Below are positions 15,150-16,482 of a stretch of DNA of 16,482 bases, piece after piece. The DNA is from JBFLYZ01 sp040756415. Its GTDB lineage: Bacteria; Bacteroidota; Bacteroidia; JADZBD01. Below the pieces are notes generated by a model. That model had not been told where the DNA came from. It searched no databases and worked only from the letters and a program-made list of their open reading frames with translations. The DNA lies in NCBI GenBank assembly GCA_040756415.1, contig JBFLYZ010000073.1, forward strand, positions 1 to 16,482, given 5' to 3'. The translations under genes were made by a program, and so were the position numbers. Every line of letters begins with the position of its first letter. Position 1 is the first letter of the stretch.

Positions 15150-15278
15150 TTACTTCTTTTTGGGCATATCAAGTGCCGATAATTTCATCACCTGATCGAA
15201 GGAGGCATTTACAACTAACTTCTTAGCGTACTTACCGACCCGTCTCTTTTTTTTCTTTAATTTTTTTTTCTTTGGCAT
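15150..15278 (-). CDS. 42-residue lysine-rich small protein, hypothetical
   Basis: A 42-residue reading frame, ATG at 15278 and TAA at 15152-15150. It starts MPKKKKLKKKKRRVGKYAKK, continues LVVNASFDQVMKLSALDMP and ends in three lysines: 15 Lys and 2 Arg in 42 residues. The middle, KYAKKLVVNASFDQVMKL, looks folded and resembles small Bacteroidota proteins with a KY-x-x-KL...SF-x-x-hh-K pattern that I have seen near transposases (recollection, not searched). It begins 7 bases after the stop of the 83-residue gene, which itself begins 8 bases after the transposase, so the three form a compact operon. Poly-A tracts in its 5' end (AAAAAAAAA) could permit slippage. Function unknown; the charge suggests nucleic-acid binding. 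Confidence 0.6.
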   Translation of the reverse strand: MPKKKKLKKKKRRVGKYAKKLVVNASFDQVMKLSALDMPKKK

Positions 15279-15285
15279 TTAGTGG

Positions 15286-15537
15286 TTAAAATGGAAGTTC
15301 GCTATCCTTATTTCGTTTTAGTCTTCGCTCTCTGTCAACACGATCTCTTTCTTCTTGCTGTTTTTTAAAAAATTCTTCCTGCTCTTTCCTCTCTTTGTCC
15401 ACCTGATCCCGATATTCCGAATTTAAATTATACTTTACGTTGTGTGGTGCATTTAATATGCTTGACAATATCCTAACGATAACATAAATTGCAACAGGGA
15501 ATCCCAAAACAATTAAGGCTGCTATTATGAAATCCAT
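15286..15537 (-). CDS. 83-residue membrane-anchored coiled-coil protein, hypothetical
   Basis: It starts MDFIIAALIVLGFPVAIYVI: one hydrophobic segment (about 3-27) with few residues before it, then a polar linker and a highly charged helical stretch (about 44-76) rich in Glu, Lys, Arg and Gln, containing KERKEQEEFFKKQQEERDR. It ends KDSELPF. The topology is probably a single N-terminal anchor with a cytoplasmic coiled coil, and there is no catalytic motif. It begins 8 bases after the transposase stop on the same strand, and base composition is AT-richer than in the chromosomal genes to the left. It seems to be cargo of, or an accessory gene for, the IS1595-like element. I do not recognise the family. 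Confidence 0.7.
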   Translation of the reverse strand: MDFIIAALIVLGFPVAIYVIVRILSSILNAPHNVKYNLNSEYRDQVDKERKEQEEFFKKQQEERDRVDRERRLKRNKDSELPF

Positions 15538-15545
15538 ATGCTAAT

Positions 15546-16466
15546 TTAAGTAATTAGTCTTTCATAGGTTAATCTGCTTTCGCTTTTGCGAAGAAATTTA
15601 TCAAATCTTTCCTGAGGGGTTGCATTGCGCTCGTTAAAACGACTGGCAAACTCATTCAGGTAGCGGTTAAGGTGTTTTTCACTGATCTGATGGTAGGTGC
15701 CGTTAACAATACGCTTTAATAGGCTCCAAAAATTTTCAATGTTTTGCGTGTGAACCTTACCAGCTACATACAGTTTTATGCTATGGTTAACGGTGTCGTG
15801 AGTGTATATCTTACCCAATCCCCTGTACCCCTGGTGTTCATCGGTATAAACGGTTGAACCAGCGGGAACGTGCTTGGTAATAAACTCTACCATATGCTCT
15901 TTGCTCTCGCTGGGGATGTGCTTCAATACAATTTTGCCGTCACGCTCAATAGCTCCAAGCACCACATTTTTAATGTTCACATAGTTGCCTTCGGCATCCT
16001 TTGATTTTTTGTTTTTGTGCTTATTTTTCTCTTTACCTCCAACGAACGTAGCATCGGTTTCTACAACCTTATCCGTACCGCCAAGGACAGATGGAGCCTG
16101 TGCTTTGAGCATTTCACGAACACGGTGTAGAACGAACCAAGCGGTTTTCTGTGTAATGTTAAGGGTGGTCGCTAACTGGTGGGAGCTGATACCTTTTTTG
16201 TGATTAGTAATAAGGTATATGGCCGCGAACCAAGTGCGGAATGGTATTTTACTGCTCTCGAATATAGTACCCACTTTAACCGTAAATTTCTTATCGCAAG
16301 CCTTATCTGAACAGCGGTAGCCCCGACTGGTCTTGTAGGGTGCCTTGTCTGTTTTGCAGAATGGGCACACGGGCTTGCCGTTCCAACGTTTCTGCTCGAA
16401 ATATTGGATGCAGGTGGCTTCATCTTTGAAGTAGTCGAGTAGTTGGGGGAGTGATCTGAAATTCAT
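15546..16466 (-). CDS. IS1595-family transposase (ISXO2-like)
   Basis: A 306-residue transposase. The N-terminal zinc ribbon has C34 and C37 (CPFC) and C52 and C57 (CSDKAC). A helix-turn-helix-like region follows (SSHQLATTLNITQKTAW, about 94-110). Next comes the ISXO2-type catalytic domain with D138 in VETDATFVGGKEKNKH, D209 in VYTDEHQGY, and VHTQNIENFWSLLKR (238-252) carrying the third catalytic position around N242/E244. The C-terminal NRYLNEFASRFNER is characteristic. Length is normal for the family and no frameshift is seen, so it looks intact. Only 16 bases lie between the start and the window edge, so the right inverted repeat is not visible. Confidence 0.93.
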   Translation of the reverse strand: MNFRSLPQLLDYFKDEATCIQYFEQKRWNGKPVCPFCKTDKAPYKTSRGYRCSDKACDKKFTVKVGTIFESSKIPFRTWFAAIYLITNHKKGISSHQLATTLNITQKTAWFVLHRVREMLKAQAPSVLGGTDKVVETDATFVGGKEKNKHKNKKSKDAEGNYVNIKNVVLGAIERDGKIVLKHIPSESKEHMVEFITKHVPAGSTVYTDEHQGYRGLGKIYTHDTVNHSIKLYVAGKVHTQNIENFWSLLKRIVNGTYHQISEKHLNRYLNEFASRFNERNATPQERFDKFLRKSESRLTYERLIT

Positions 16467-16482
16467 AACTCATTGTTTTACA

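Larger units (their letters stand above)
15150..16482 (-). mobile_element. IS1595-like element with two passenger genes, right end outside window
   Basis: The AT-rich block contains an intact IS1595-family transposase and two downstream small genes with gaps of 8 and 7 bases. The left boundary should lie between about 14985 and 15150. No terminal inverted repeat or 8-base target duplication could be assigned, because the right end is not in the window. The coordinates given are therefore the minimum gene block, not the true element ends. Confidence 0.6.

Noticed and set aside
15081..15182. Plus-strand 33-codon frame with an AGGAG sequence before ATG
   Set aside because: It overlaps the structured segment and runs antisense into the 42-residue gene. 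The Shine-Dalgarno match is unusual for this phylum, so chance is more likely.
14998..15182. Riboswitch possibilities (fluoride, TPP, cobalamin) for the structured segment
   Set aside because: Only isolated short words such as GATGGCAT or ACCTGATC match; the conserved cores and pairing of these classes are absent.

Overview
The window looks like a chromosomal segment of a moderately GC-rich member of the Bacteroidota, plausibly Chitinophagaceae or a relative. The evidence is an isoleucyl-tRNA synthetase with the bacteroidetal GIHH form of the HIGH signature, a tail-less 112-residue SSB, starts that mostly lack Shine-Dalgarno sequences, candidate promoters of the -33 TTG/TTTG and -7 TAnnTTTG type, and a soluble poly-HAMP hybrid kinase. 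No taxonomic search could be run, so the family-level guess is weak.

Layout. (1) Positions 1-4085, minus strand: a compact cluster of a 62-residue two-helix membrane protein, a RidA-family protein resembling 2-aminomuconate deaminase, and ileS, which runs off the left edge. A separate small zinc-ribbon gene lies just upstream (4148-4510). (2) ssb (4730-5068) is the only plus-strand gene in the left half. It ends at a strong hairpin terminator that it shares with the convergent signalling operon. (3) Positions 5126-13099, minus strand: three translationally overlapping signalling genes. They are a 2098-residue cytoplasmic hybrid histidine kinase (eleven 92-residue HAMP repeats plus a divergent one, GAF, HisKA, HATPase and three receivers), a 433-residue receiver-histidine kinase, and a 143-residue single-domain response regulator. 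None has a transmembrane segment or a DNA-binding output domain, so this looks like a closed intracellular phosphorelay. (4) tRNA-Thr(CGT) on the minus strand. (5) A plus-strand three-histidine-box fatty acid desaturase (13663-14784). (6) From about 14785 to the right edge is an accessory region. It holds an intergenic repeat copy, a GC-rich segment with three predictable hairpins (possibly a broken structured RNA), and an AT-rich IS1595-type transposase. Behind the transposase are two tightly packed small genes: an 83-residue membrane/coiled-coil protein and a 42-residue lysine-rich peptide too short for ordinary gene calling.

The most unusual points are the two small genes apparently carried by the IS1595-like element, the structured segment it abuts, a 29/30-base repeat present in two distant intergenic regions (containing two TTACAA direct repeats 10 bases apart), and the higher-order organisation of the HAMP array. 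No CRISPR array, restriction system or recognisable defence system was seen.
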